From Salegentibacter salegens (GTDB lineage Bacteria > Bacteroidota > Bacteroidia > Flavobacteriales > Flavobacteriaceae), in assembly GCF_900142975.1 (NCBI RefSeq), contig NZ_LT670848.1:3534001-3598000 (forward strand): 64,000 nucleotides of DNA. The letters run 5' to 3'. The first letter of the stretch is position 1. Every line of letters begins with the position of its first letter. Shown here piece after piece: positions 8,672 through 16,957 of the stretch. The notes under the pieces are model-generated. The model searched no databases. It had not been told where the DNA came from and worked only from the letters and a program-made list of their open reading frames with translations. Both the position numbers and the translations under genes were made by a program.

Positions 8672-10363
8672 ATGGCAGACGATAAAAAAGTGATTTTTTC
8701 AATGTCTGGGGTAACCAAGACTTATAAAAATGCGAATACCCCGGTTTTGAAAAATATATACCTTAGTTTTTTCTATGGTGCAAAAATTGGGATTCTTGGT
8801 TTAAATGGTTCGGGTAAATCTACTTTACTTAAAATTATTGCCGGCGAAGATAAAAATTACCAGGGTGATGTGGTTTTTTCTCCGGGATATTCTGTTGGTT
8901 ACCTTGAACAGGAACCAAAGGTAGATGAAGATAAAACCGTACTGGAAGTGGTAAAAGAAGGTGTGGCCGAAACGGTTGCGATTCTTGACGAATACAATAA
9001 AATTAACGACCAGTTTGGTTTGCCAGAGGTTTATGAAGATGCCGATAAGATGCAGAAACTTATGGATAAGCAGGCTGCGCTTCAGGATAAAATTGATTCT
9101 TCAAATGCCTGGGAACTTGATACCAAGCTGGAAATTGCAATGGACGCTTTAAGAACTCCGGAAGCCGATAAAAAGATTTCTGTACTTTCTGGCGGAGAAA
9201 GAAGACGTGTGGCGCTTTGCCGTTTGTTACTTCAGGAACCTGATATTTTACTTTTAGATGAACCTACTAACCACCTTGATGCCGAATCGGTACACTGGTT
9301 GGAGCATCATTTAGCGCAATATAAAGGAACCGTGATCGCGGTAACACACGACCGTTATTTCCTTGATAACGTTGCCGGTTGGATTTTAGAACTGGACAGG
9401 GGCGAAGGTATTCCGTGGAAAGGAAATTATTCTTCCTGGTTAGACCAGAAGTCTAAACGTATGGCGCAGGAACAAAAACAAGCCAGTAAGCGTCAAAAAA
9501 CCTTAGAACGAGAATTGGAATGGTCTAAAATGAATCCAAAAGGACGCCAGGCCAAGCAAAAAGCGCGTTTAAATAATTACGATAAGTTGTTGAGCCAGGA
9601 CCAAAAGCAAATGGACGAACAACTGGAAATTTATATTCCAAACGGGCCAAGGTTAGGAACCAATGTGATTGAAGCTAATGGAGTGAGTAAAGCTTTTGGT
9701 GATAAATTGCTTTATGAAGATTTAAATTTTAAACTTCCGCAGGCTGGGATTGTAGGCGTTATTGGACCTAACGGTGCCGGTAAAACTACCATTTTTAAAA
9801 TGATAATGGGCGAAGAACAACCCGATAAAGGAAGTTTTGAGGTTGGAGAAACCGCGAAGATCGCTTATGTAGATCAGGCGCATTCTAATATAGATCCTGA
9901 AAAAACCATTTGGCAGAACTTTAGCGATGAACAGGAATTGGTGATGATGGGCGGCCGCCAGGTGAATTCCCGAGCTTATTTAAGTCGATTTAATTTTAGC
10001 GGAAGTGAACAAAACAAGAAAGTAAATATGCTTTCTGGTGGGGAAAGAAACCGACTTCATTTAGCGATGACTCTTAAAGAAGAAGGAAACGTTTTATTAC
10101 TCGATGAGCCTACCAACGATTTGGATGTAAATACGCTTAGAGCACTGGAAGAAGGTTTGGAAAACTTTGCCGGGTGTGGTGTGGTTATTTCCCACGACCG
10201 TTGGTTCCTTGATAGGGTTTGTACCCATATCCTTGCTTTTGAAGGAGATTCGCAAGTGTATTTCTTTGAAGGAAGCTTCTCAGATTACGAAGAAAATAAG
10301 AAGAAACGTTTGGGTGGCGATATTATGCCGAAACGTATTAAGTATAAGAAATTGGTGAGATAA
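8672..10363 (+). CDS. ettA: Energy-dependent translational throttle protein EttA (ABC-F)
   Basis: A soluble ABC-F ATPase of 563 residues that binds the ribosomal E site and gates early elongation according to energy status. Two ATP-binding cassettes are complete: Walker A GLNGSGKST and GPNGAGKTT, signatures LSGGERRR and LSGGERNR, and Walker B LLLLDEPTNHLD and VLLLDEPTNDLD. The linker between them contains the P-site tRNA interaction motif region (about residues 255-320), rich in K, R and Q. Length and linker match EttA rather than Uup or YheS. It is probably monocistronic, followed by a strong palindromic terminator. Confidence 0.92.
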   Translation: MADDKKVIFSMSGVTKTYKNANTPVLKNIYLSFFYGAKIGILGLNGSGKSTLLKIIAGEDKNYQGDVVFSPGYSVGYLEQEPKVDEDKTVLEVVKEGVAETVAILDEYNKINDQFGLPEVYEDADKMQKLMDKQAALQDKIDSSNAWELDTKLEIAMDALRTPEADKKISVLSGGERRRVALCRLLLQEPDILLLDEPTNHLDAESVHWLEHHLAQYKGTVIAVTHDRYFLDNVAGWILELDRGEGIPWKGNYSSWLDQKSKRMAQEQKQASKRQKTLERELEWSKMNPKGRQAKQKARLNNYDKLLSQDQKQMDEQLEIYIPNGPRLGTNVIEANGVSKAFGDKLLYEDLNFKLPQAGIVGVIGPNGAGKTTIFKMIMGEEQPDKGSFEVGETAKIAYVDQAHSNIDPEKTIWQNFSDEQELVMMGGRQVNSRAYLSRFNFSGSEQNKKVNMLSGGERNRLHLAMTLKEEGNVLLLDEPTNDLDVNTLRALEEGLENFAGCGVVISHDRWFLDRVCTHILAFEGDSQVYFFEGSFSDYEENKKKRLGGDIMPKRIKYKKLVR

Positions 10364-10388
10364 TTTTATTAATATAGCAGTAATAAAC

Positions 10389-10417
10389 GTCATTCTGAAT
10401 TTATTTCAGAATCTAAG
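10389..10417 (+). repeat. Interspersed palindromic repeat, copy 1
   Basis: A 29-bp element with a short hairpin core (TTCTGAA-N5-TTCAGAA) flanked by GTCA and TCTAAG. It belongs to the same family as the copies at 10438-10465 (inverted) and 60815-60843. Compared with the last copy, the four substitutions fall at two paired stem positions and preserve pairing. Confidence 0.65.
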
Positions 10418-10437
10418 ATGTTTAATTTTCATTCAAA

Positions 10438-10465
10438 TTAGACCCTGAAACCAGTTCAGGGTGAC
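10438..10465 (-). repeat. Interspersed palindromic repeat, copy 2 (inverted)
   Basis: On the minus strand this reads GTCACCCTGAAC then TGGTTTCAGGGTCTAA, the same layout as copy 1 with a different stem sequence (CCCTGAA with TTCAGGG). The two copies face each other across a 20-bp spacer. Confidence 0.6.
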
Positions 10466-10475
10466 GAGAAAAGTG

Positions 10476-10522
10476 AAGACCTCACAGTCCCGATGGCCAT
10501 CGGGACTGTGAGGTCTTTTTTT
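10476..10522. terminator. 42-bp perfect palindrome with T-run, terminator after ettA
   Basis: Positions 10476-10517 are a perfect 42-bp inverted repeat centred on TGGCCA, with arms that begin AAGACCTCACAG. A T-run follows on the plus strand (10516-10522). It lies between ettA and the convergent DUF1456 gene and could stop transcription from both sides. As an RNA it would form a very stable hairpin. Confidence 0.8.
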
Positions 10523-10530
10523 GTTACTTA

Positions 10531-10788
10531 TTAATCTTTCTCTGGTTTCTTTTCCTTCTTTGGCGGCATTGGGCCGCGGAGGTGAATTATAAGTCCGTTT
10601 AGGAAATTCCGTAGAAATTGATCGCCGCATTCTACATATTTCGGATGATCTTCTGCTCTAAAAATTGCGCCTAATTCACTTTTGGTAACTTTAAAATCTA
10701 CCAATGCGCAAATTTTTACAATATCGTCGTCCCGCAGTTTGTGAGCGACTCTTAGTTTCTTAAAAATATCGTTGTTTGTTAATCCCAT
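10531..10788 (-). CDS. DUF1456 family protein, single-repeat form
   Basis: An 85-residue protein beginning MGLTNNDIFKKLR, the hallmark of the DUF1456 (YehS-like) family. Enterobacterial YehS is about twice this length with two similar helical units; this protein has one unit, followed by a short basic-acidic tail (PPKKEKKPEKD). Function is unknown. It is convergent with ettA and lies 33 nt after the DUF2254 gene, which may share its transcript. Confidence 0.8.
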   Translation of the reverse strand: MGLTNNDIFKKLRVAHKLRDDDIVKICALVDFKVTKSELGAIFRAEDHPKYVECGDQFLRNFLNGLIIHLRGPMPPKKEKKPEKD

Positions 10789-10821
10789 AACGCAAATTTA
10801 GCTTTTTCCTGAGTTTTGATT

Positions 10822-12111
10822 TTAACTTTTCAGGTTTAATTGTTTTTCAATAGCATTTATTTTTTTGATATCTGCTTCATTCTTAATTACAGATTTCGCA
10901 TCAGCAATCAGGTTTCTGGCTTCGGTATCTAATACTTTATAATAATTTGGGTTAACCGATTTTTGAGATTTCAGGTAGTAAAAGAGCATCCCCAGTTTCT
11001 GAATAATGATAATATCGTGTGTGCAATAAGCTCTTATGGGCGCTAAAACCTGGTATAGTAGTTCTTCAAAATCTACACTGCGCATCTTGATTAGAACTTT
11101 ATCATCAGTTTTTAAAAATTGCCTATCCTGTTTTTGCATTCGTAAAGCCAGAAGTTCGGCTAAATAATCCAGCGCATTCAGGGCAGTGCCGGGATCGTTA
11201 ACGCCGGGGGACATTGCTTTTACAATAACTTCGGTAATTTGTTTAAATGCGAGTATATAATTGGTATTTACCAACTCCCCGCGGGCAAGGCTAAAGTTTG
11301 ATAGCACTTTTTTTACGGTCTCATCGTCTAATTTTTCTTTCGATTTAAAAAGCGGAATTCCATTTAAAATAAAAATTCCTTTTACAGGTAGAATCTCAAA
11401 TTGTGTTTCTTTTTCCCTGCAGATGTCTAAAAGATTATCTGAAGATAAATTTTGAAAATAGCCGCTTTTTTCTGAATGGTATTCGTGCCAATCTTTTGTA
11501 TTCGGGAATTCCTGGTTTTCGTTTTCTTCAGTTTTCAGCAGAAAATTTAAACGCGTTTTTGCCTGTCTAAAAATACGGTCCAGAATATTATTAATCTGGA
11601 TACTTTGCGAAATATTGTGAATAAAATAGATAAAAGCTCCTATACAAATCACGGTAAAAATAATTCCTACCAATACTGAAAAACCGGGGGTTTGATAAGA
11701 ATCTCCTTCTGGCTGAATAGAAACCGCGACGAAAATACAATAGAGTATAGTGGCCAGGTAAATGCCCAAAATAACCTGATGATTTTTATCAGAGATAAGT
11801 CCGGGTAGCAATCTCGGGGAATAATTACTCGCGGCCTGATTTAGAAGAACCATTACCATAGAAAAACTAAAAACCATCATAGAAATGAGTCCCGTAATAC
11901 ATGCAGTTAAAATACTAAGTGCGGTATCACCATTGTCTACCACCAACATTGGGATATGTTCTATCAGGTATTTAGAAACTCCTTTATTTTCAAAATAAAT
12001 AAGTATAAAAGCGATAAGGAAACCAAAAATTGCAAAAACACTGGGATAAAATGCAATTTTACTTTGCAGGTTGAATAGAAGAATATAAATGCGATTAAAA
12101 AAATGCTTCAT
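10822..12111 (-). CDS. DUF2254 family membrane protein
   Basis: A 429-residue protein with four predicted transmembrane helices in the first 180 residues (about 20-40, 60-85, 115-135 and 145-165) and a soluble C-terminal half. The segments GLISMMVFSFSMVMVLLNQA and SPRLLPGLISD, and the later SPGVNDPGTALNALDYL, are typical of DUF2254. The biochemical role is unknown; a channel-like or transport function is only a guess. The hydrophobic N-terminus doubles as the membrane anchor. Confidence 0.82.
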   Translation of the reverse strand: MKHFFNRIYILLFNLQSKIAFYPSVFAIFGFLIAFILIYFENKGVSKYLIEHIPMLVVDNGDTALSILTACITGLISMMVFSFSMVMVLLNQAASNYSPRLLPGLISDKNHQVILGIYLATILYCIFVAVSIQPEGDSYQTPGFSVLVGIIFTVICIGAFIYFIHNISQSIQINNILDRIFRQAKTRLNFLLKTEENENQEFPNTKDWHEYHSEKSGYFQNLSSDNLLDICREKETQFEILPVKGIFILNGIPLFKSKEKLDDETVKKVLSNFSLARGELVNTNYILAFKQITEVIVKAMSPGVNDPGTALNALDYLAELLALRMQKQDRQFLKTDDKVLIKMRSVDFEELLYQVLAPIRAYCTHDIIIIQKLGMLFYYLKSQKSVNPNYYKVLDTEARNLIADAKSVIKNEADIKKINAIEKQLNLKS

Positions 12112-12122
12112 TTATTTTTAGG

Positions 12123-12308
12123 GAAAGTTACTCAAATCTGGATAAAACTAAAGAAGATTTTAAGATCGAGTTGAACAATGATGTATTAACCATTACTTGT
12201 GAAGGTAAAAAAGAGAATAGAACTTCAGAGAAAAATGAAGTATACCAGAAAAGAATTAGCTACAGCACTTTTAAAAGAGCCTTTAGTTTAAACGGGAAGC
12301 AGCTATAG
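12123..12308 (+). pseudogene. Fragment of a small heat-shock protein (Hsp20) gene
   Basis: A 61-codon open frame with no start codon, ending in TAG at 12306. It reads SNLDKTKEDFKIELNNDVLT, then SEKNEVYQKRISYSTFKRAF and SLNGKQL, which matches the alpha-crystallin domain of Bacteroidetes IbpA/Hsp20 proteins (KEDF, the LTI strand, and the YSTFKRAFSL region). The N-terminal arm and the final beta strands with the IxI tail are absent. It begins 11 nt from the start of the divergent DUF2254 gene, where the rest may have been lost. The alignment is by eye, but the match is specific. Confidence 0.75.
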
Positions 12309-12573
12309 TACTGGTAAAACGAATCATTGATATTTCGTGATTTGGAGAGTTAATAATTTGATTAGTTGTATAGAGCGCCCCTATTAAGGATTTTTTTATA
12401 CAGAATATTTTAGAACTCAGAATTCGTCTAAATGAAAATCAAAAATGACATTTATCTGGAAGATATATACGTAATTGAATTTTTATGCGTTAAAAAGAAA
12501 CCGGGAACTCTATGATTATTTTAGATAATTGATATATTTACCCGCGAAGAACAGACCTACTAAATCTATTTTT

Positions 12574-13260
12574 ATGAACAGATATTTTCTACTGATTATT
12601 ATTAGCATTTTCTGCCTTTCTACTACTCAGGCTCAGGAGTATAGTTTTGGCGTTAAAGGAGGTGGTAACTACGTTATGGGAGGTGAATTAACCGGACTCG
12701 ATTCAGGAGAAGGTTTTAATTCTGACACTTTTAATGCTGAGTCACAGTTTGGCTTTCATGCCGGAATATTTTTTGAATTAAACTTTGGGAAATTTTTTGT
12801 TCGTCCCGAGGTGATCTATAATTCTATGGAAACTGAATTCCCGTTTCCAGATCAAAACTCTACCTATGCTGTAGAAAAGTTAAGTATTCCTTTATTATTC
12901 GGTTACAATGTATGGGGGCCTGTAGATGTTTATGCAGGGCCTGCTTATCAAAATATAATGAATGCCACCCTTGAGGGAACTGAACCAATAAATCAAACCA
13001 TTGTTGCCCAAAATACTCCATTAGCTGCTCAGGCCGGAATTAAAGTAGGGTTTGGACGTTTTGAGATTGATTTTAGATATGATAGAAGTTTAGCTTCAGC
13101 AGAAATTCAAGATGTAGATATTAATAACGGAGATTACGGTGTTAACCGGGCCGAATTTACTGACACAAGATTGAATCAGTTTTTAGTTAGCCTTAGCTTT
13201 AAAATAGGCGATAGCGAATCTAATACCGGGCGAAGAAGAGGAAGAGGTTGTTATTTCTAA
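12574..13260 (+). CDS. Outer membrane beta-barrel protein (PorT-like family)
   Basis: A 228-residue exported protein with a clear signal peptide ending TTQAQ. The mature part has alternating hydrophobic strands and the phrases FGVKGGGNYV, FVRPEVIYNS and IKVGFGRFEIDFRYD, typical of the eight-stranded porin-like family common in Bacteroidetes. The C-terminus ends with a basic glycine-rich tail (RRRGRGC), which is unusual. I chose the ATG at 12574; a TTG at 12529 would add 15 residues before the signal peptide. Function is probably structural or unknown. A terminator follows 20 nt downstream. Confidence 0.78.
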   Translation: MNRYFLLIIISIFCLSTTQAQEYSFGVKGGGNYVMGGELTGLDSGEGFNSDTFNAESQFGFHAGIFFELNFGKFFVRPEVIYNSMETEFPFPDQNSTYAVEKLSIPLLFGYNVWGPVDVYAGPAYQNIMNATLEGTEPINQTIVAQNTPLAAQAGIKVGFGRFEIDFRYDRSLASAEIQDVDINNGDYGVNRAEFTDTRLNQFLVSLSFKIGDSESNTGRRRGRGCYF

Positions 13261-13280
13261 CCTAAAATTTAAAATAATTT

Positions 13281-13320
13281 AAAAGCCTTAATTGTTAATT
13301 TTTCAATTAAGGCTTTTTTT
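13281..13320 (+). terminator. Rho-independent terminator
   Basis: Stem AAAAGCCTTAATTG with CAATTAAGGCTTTT, 9-nt loop and a final T-run, 20 nt after the outer membrane protein gene. It could work in both directions. Confidence 0.85.
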
Positions 13321-13368
13321 ATGAGGATAATCATAATATAAATGGCTTAAAATCATTAAATTGATAGG

Positions 13369-13376
13369 TATATTTG
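13369..13376 (+). promoter_or_regulatory. -7 promoter element TATATTTG
   Basis: Exact match to the Bacteroidetes TAnnTTTG element. It lies 2 nt before the ATG at 13378, so transcription would start at or past that codon. This favours the next in-frame ATG at 13396 as the real start. Confidence 0.55.
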
Positions 13377-13395
13377 CATGCTTAAATTTACTGAA

Positions 13396-14082
13396 ATGAA
13401 AGACCTCTATTCCATAAAGCCTAAAAAACGCAAACGACTTATATTACTGTTAAGTGCTTTTTTTGCGCTATTATTAATTACAGAATTTATTGAGAAAAGA
13501 AGTTTGAAAAGCATAGATCAGGATTTTTCATCTCTTTACCAAGACCGTCTCCTGCCTGCCTCCCAAATGTATGAGCTCTCTGGATTACTCCATGAAAAAA
13601 GAATGCTCTTTGAGGATATTAAGGATAATGGTGAATATAATGCAAGCTTTAATCTTAAAGAAATTAAGGCCTATAATTCTCAAATTGACCAGGTATTACT
13701 AGATTATGGTCAAACCTATTTAGTAGAGCGTGAAGAAGTTTATTTTGAAGATTTTAAGAAGCATTATAAGGAGTATCTGGTTCTGGAAAACACTATTCTG
13801 GAGAATTTAAAAGAAGAAGATTTTAGTACTGCGATCTACCTTATCAATAAAAATGCGAACGATTATTTTAAAATCTTAAATCTCGATTTGCATAATATTG
13901 CCAGCATTCAGCCCGAGGTTGGAGAACAATTAATGGCACATTATAAATCCAGTTCTGGAATAACTTCATTACTCTACTATTTCAAAATCGCACTAACCAT
14001 ACTAATAGGAATTTTTGTGCTACGCCTTTTGGGTTTAGAGCAGTTACTGCGCCAACCTAAACAGCGGTTTGAACTGAATTAA
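13396..14082 (+). CDS. Membrane protein with four-helix-bundle (MCP-type) sensor domain
   Basis: A 228-residue protein with a basic N-terminus (KPKKRKR), a first transmembrane helix at about residues 15-32, an all-helical extracytoplasmic region of about 150 residues and a second transmembrane helix near residues 195-215. The layout and the LLPASQMYELSGLLHEKRM segment resemble the four-helix-bundle ligand domain of methyl-accepting chemotaxis proteins. There is no HAMP, kinase or signalling domain after the second helix, only a 15-residue tail. It may partner with another signalling protein, but no candidate is adjacent. The start is set by the promoter just upstream. Confidence 0.65.
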   Translation: MKDLYSIKPKKRKRLILLLSAFFALLLITEFIEKRSLKSIDQDFSSLYQDRLLPASQMYELSGLLHEKRMLFEDIKDNGEYNASFNLKEIKAYNSQIDQVLLDYGQTYLVEREEVYFEDFKKHYKEYLVLENTILENLKEEDFSTAIYLINKNANDYFKILNLDLHNIASIQPEVGEQLMAHYKSSSGITSLLYYFKIALTILIGIFVLRLLGLEQLLRQPKQRFELN

Positions 14083-14733
14083 GCAATTCCACTCTCAACA
14101 ATATTGTAAGAATTTTCCTTAATTTTAAAAAATAATTGGTTTTTTCTAGTATTACATTCTTGACCTATTTTTATTAAAGTACTGTGTTTTTTCAAAACAA
14201 AATTTGATTATTGATTATAAAATAGGATTTTTCCTATAATTTAGACTATGATTTTGTCAAATACATCCTTGTTTAAATGCAAATAAACCTGCGGATTAAC
14301 AAAATTTTTGGTATTATATCGAAAAAGTACTTTAAGCCTAAATTTTATATGTAGATTTACTATAGGATTAGACGCCCTCACCTTCTTTTTCCATACCCCC
14401 ATTCACCATTTATTTTTAGATGCCCTAAAAGTAATTATTCCAATAAAATGGTAACGTAAGTATACCATTATCTTAAAATTCTTGATTTTAAAAAGACAGA
14501 GGACCCCACTTCTATTTTCATTTGACTCGTCAAGTGAATTCGTTTAAAATAAGTGAATTCCTATAACAGAAAATGGGACTCACAGCGACGAAGTCATGAA
14601 AATTTATAATTATTAAATTAAGTTTCACCCCCACCCAGATCAAGACTTGCGACCTACAATTTTTTTCCTGGTTATTATTTATTATGAAAGATTTTGATCG
14701 GAGAATTTAAATTATTAATCTAAAATTTGAATT
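14083..14733. other. 650-bp AT-rich leader before the exopolysaccharide cluster
   Basis: No open frame of useful length on either strand. It contains homopolymer runs and a direct duplication of GTGAATTC (near 14535 and 14553), but no recognisable riboswitch or terminator. It probably holds the promoter and a long 5' leader for the cluster. Confidence 0.45.
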
Positions 14734-16080
14734 GTGAAGGGGTCCTATTTTATTATTCCATTATCAGTAGTCATTCATTTAATGATTATCAATCTGAGCC
14801 TGTATTTGCTCACACCGGAGACTTATACCGAGACTGTAGCCATAAGTATTAATTTATCCTGGTTGCTGATTGGGATTGGTCTTAATTTTTACAGCATTGA
14901 TAGAAAAGAGAAGTTTAGACATAAATTTCATAAATTCCTGAGACACTTTTTTGTCTTTGTACTTTCATATTTTAGCGTATTAGCTTTCGTTAAAATGGAC
15001 TTCGATCCTCAAAAGCAAATTCTAGTTTTATCTGCGCTATTAGTGTTCCTGCTTTTCTACAGATGGGGGTTTTTCGAAATTCGAAAATTTTACCGCCATG
15101 GAGGCGGTAATTCTTTGAAAGTGGTGATTTTGGGTAATGATAGAAATTTAATTCGCCTGGAACGTATTTTTAGTGATCCAGATTATGGCTATAGATATCT
15201 GGGATATTTCCAGGGTAAAAAAAACAAGCATATCACAGGGAAATATCTTGGTGGTTTTGAAGAATGTTTCCGTTTTATCATGGATCAAGAAGTAGATGAA
15301 ATTTATTGTTCAGTCAGTCAGTTTAGTAAATCCGAGCTTTTAAGGATCAGGGCTTTTTCTGATAATCATCTTACGAAATTAAAGTTGATTCCAGATAATA
15401 AAGATATTTATTCCAATTCAATGGAATTTGAAATCTTTGAAAATCTACCCATTCTCAATCTAAGAAAATCTCCTCTTGATAAAAATTATGCAAAATACGG
15501 CAAGCGTATTTTTGATATGGTTTTCTCATCTTTAATGATTGTATTTATAATTTCATGGTTAATACCGCTACTTTTTCTATTGAACTTTTTTGAATCTAAG
15601 GGACCGGTTATTTTTAAACAATTAAGACACGGGAAAGACAAAAAAATCTTTTGGTGCTACAAGTTTAGATCCATGGGAGTTAATCCAGCAGCGCATAGTC
15701 AAATGTGCACCCGGAATGATTTAAGGGTAACTAAAATTGGTAAGTTTCTAAGAAAGACCAGTATTGATGAATTACCGCAGTTTATAAACGTTTTTCTTGG
15801 CGACATGAGTGTGGTAGGACCCAGACCGCACATGGAACTCCATACAAGAGAATATGAAAATAATATAGATAAATACTTGGTAAGGCATTTCGCTAAACCT
15901 GGAATCACCGGGCTTGCCCAGGTAAGGGGTTATCGCGGAGAAATTGTAAGAAAATCTGACATTATTAATAGAACACGGATGGACATTCTTTATCTGGAAA
16001 AATGGACAGCCTTGCTAGATCTGAAAATTATATATCAAACAATTTATAACTGCTTTTATGGCGAAGAAAAAGCCTATTAA
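14734..16080 (+). CDS. Polyprenyl-phosphate sugar-phosphate transferase (initiating enzyme, WbaP/WcaJ type)
   Basis: A 448-residue membrane enzyme that should start repeat-unit assembly by moving a sugar-1-phosphate from a nucleotide sugar to undecaprenyl phosphate. The first 110 residues hold about four transmembrane helices, followed by a CoA-binding-like central domain (VVILGNDRN) and the C-terminal transferase domain from about residue 255. That domain has KFRSMG, TSIDELPQ with the catalytic Asp-Glu pair, VVGPRPH and KPGITGLAQVRG. I use the GTG at 14734; the next ATG is at 14782 inside the first helix. It opens the exopolysaccharide cluster. Confidence 0.9.
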   Translation: MKGSYFIIPLSVVIHLMIINLSLYLLTPETYTETVAISINLSWLLIGIGLNFYSIDRKEKFRHKFHKFLRHFFVFVLSYFSVLAFVKMDFDPQKQILVLSALLVFLLFYRWGFFEIRKFYRHGGGNSLKVVILGNDRNLIRLERIFSDPDYGYRYLGYFQGKKNKHITGKYLGGFEECFRFIMDQEVDEIYCSVSQFSKSELLRIRAFSDNHLTKLKLIPDNKDIYSNSMEFEIFENLPILNLRKSPLDKNYAKYGKRIFDMVFSSLMIVFIISWLIPLLFLLNFFESKGPVIFKQLRHGKDKKIFWCYKFRSMGVNPAAHSQMCTRNDLRVTKIGKFLRKTSIDELPQFINVFLGDMSVVGPRPHMELHTREYENNIDKYLVRHFAKPGITGLAQVRGYRGEIVRKSDIINRTRMDILYLEKWTALLDLKIIYQTIYNCFYGEEKAY

Positions 16081-16117
16081 TTTTTGCTAATCATTTTTAT
16101 AAAATTAGTCACCTCCT

Positions 16118-16942
16118 ATGAAAAATTTAAAAACACCTTTATTGCTTTCTTCGAAGAGAAGTTTTAAAAATATTCGATTAATAATCTTGGCCTTTATCTC
16201 AGTGATTTCTTTAAGCGCTTGCGTTAATGTTAAGAAGGCAACTTATTTCAATGATATTCCCGATTCTGAATTTAGGTCGAGATTTGAAAATATGGAATCT
16301 GTAATTAAGGAAAATGATTTGCTAAGTATTTCTGTTAGCAGTTTAAACCCAGAAGCTACAGAAGTTTTTAACGTTTCCAATGTTTCTGTGACTCAAACTT
16401 CAACAGCTACGGGAACTACCACTCAAGCTTCCGGATATCTGGTAGACCACGAGGGTTTCATTCGATTTCCATTCTTAGGCACCTTAAAAGCAGCCGGGAA
16501 AACCAAACAACAATTAAGGGAAGAAATTACAAAAGAACTGATAGACCGAAAGCTCTTACTAGAACCAATAGTAGACATTAGATATCTAAACTACAGGGTT
16601 TCTGTGCTGGGAGAAGTAAAAGATCCGTCAGTATTGACCATTCCCAGTGAAAAAGTAACCTTATTAGAAGCTTTAGGTTTAGCTGGAGACCTAACAGTAT
16701 ACGCAAAACGCGATAACATTCTATTAATTAGGGAAGAAGACAATATGAAAAAGCTGGTTAGACTTGATCTAACTTCAGAAGAAATATTTACCTCTCCATA
16801 TTATAACCTTAAGTCTAATGATATTATCTATGTTGAAGCTAATAAATCTAAAGTTGCTTCTACAAGTAGGGTAAATCAATGGTTACCTATTATTATTAGT
16901 TCTCTTTCTTTAGCTGTCATCGCCTTTGACAGGTTCCTATAA
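16118..16942 (+). CDS. wza: Polysaccharide export lipoprotein (Wza type)
   Basis: A 274-residue outer membrane export protein. The N-terminus has a basic region, a hydrophobic stretch and the lipobox LSAC with the acylated Cys near residue 35. The polysaccharide biosynthesis/export domain covers about residues 60-150 (DLLSISVSSLNPEA, GYLVDHEGFIRFPFLG), followed by a SLBB-type domain (VSVLGEVKDPSVLTIP). A final hydrophobic helix (residues 252-270) fits the C-terminal membrane segment. It sits directly upstream of wzc, the usual partner in secretion across the envelope. Confidence 0.88.
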   Translation: MKNLKTPLLLSSKRSFKNIRLIILAFISVISLSACVNVKKATYFNDIPDSEFRSRFENMESVIKENDLLSISVSSLNPEATEVFNVSNVSVTQTSTATGTTTQASGYLVDHEGFIRFPFLGTLKAAGKTKQQLREEITKELIDRKLLLEPIVDIRYLNYRVSVLGEVKDPSVLTIPSEKVTLLEALGLAGDLTVYAKRDNILLIREEDNMKKLVRLDLTSEEIFTSPYYNLKSNDIIYVEANKSKVASTSRVNQWLPIIISSLSLAVIAFDRFL

Positions 16943-16957
16943 TCAAATAGTAAAGAC

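Noticed and set aside
10433..10630. 65-codon minus-strand frame
   Set aside because: It runs through the palindromic terminator and into DUF1456 in another frame.
13378..13395. ATG at 13378 as start of the four-helix sensor protein
   Set aside because: It lies 2 nt after a consensus -7 element, upstream of or at the likely transcript start; the ATG at 13396 is preferred.
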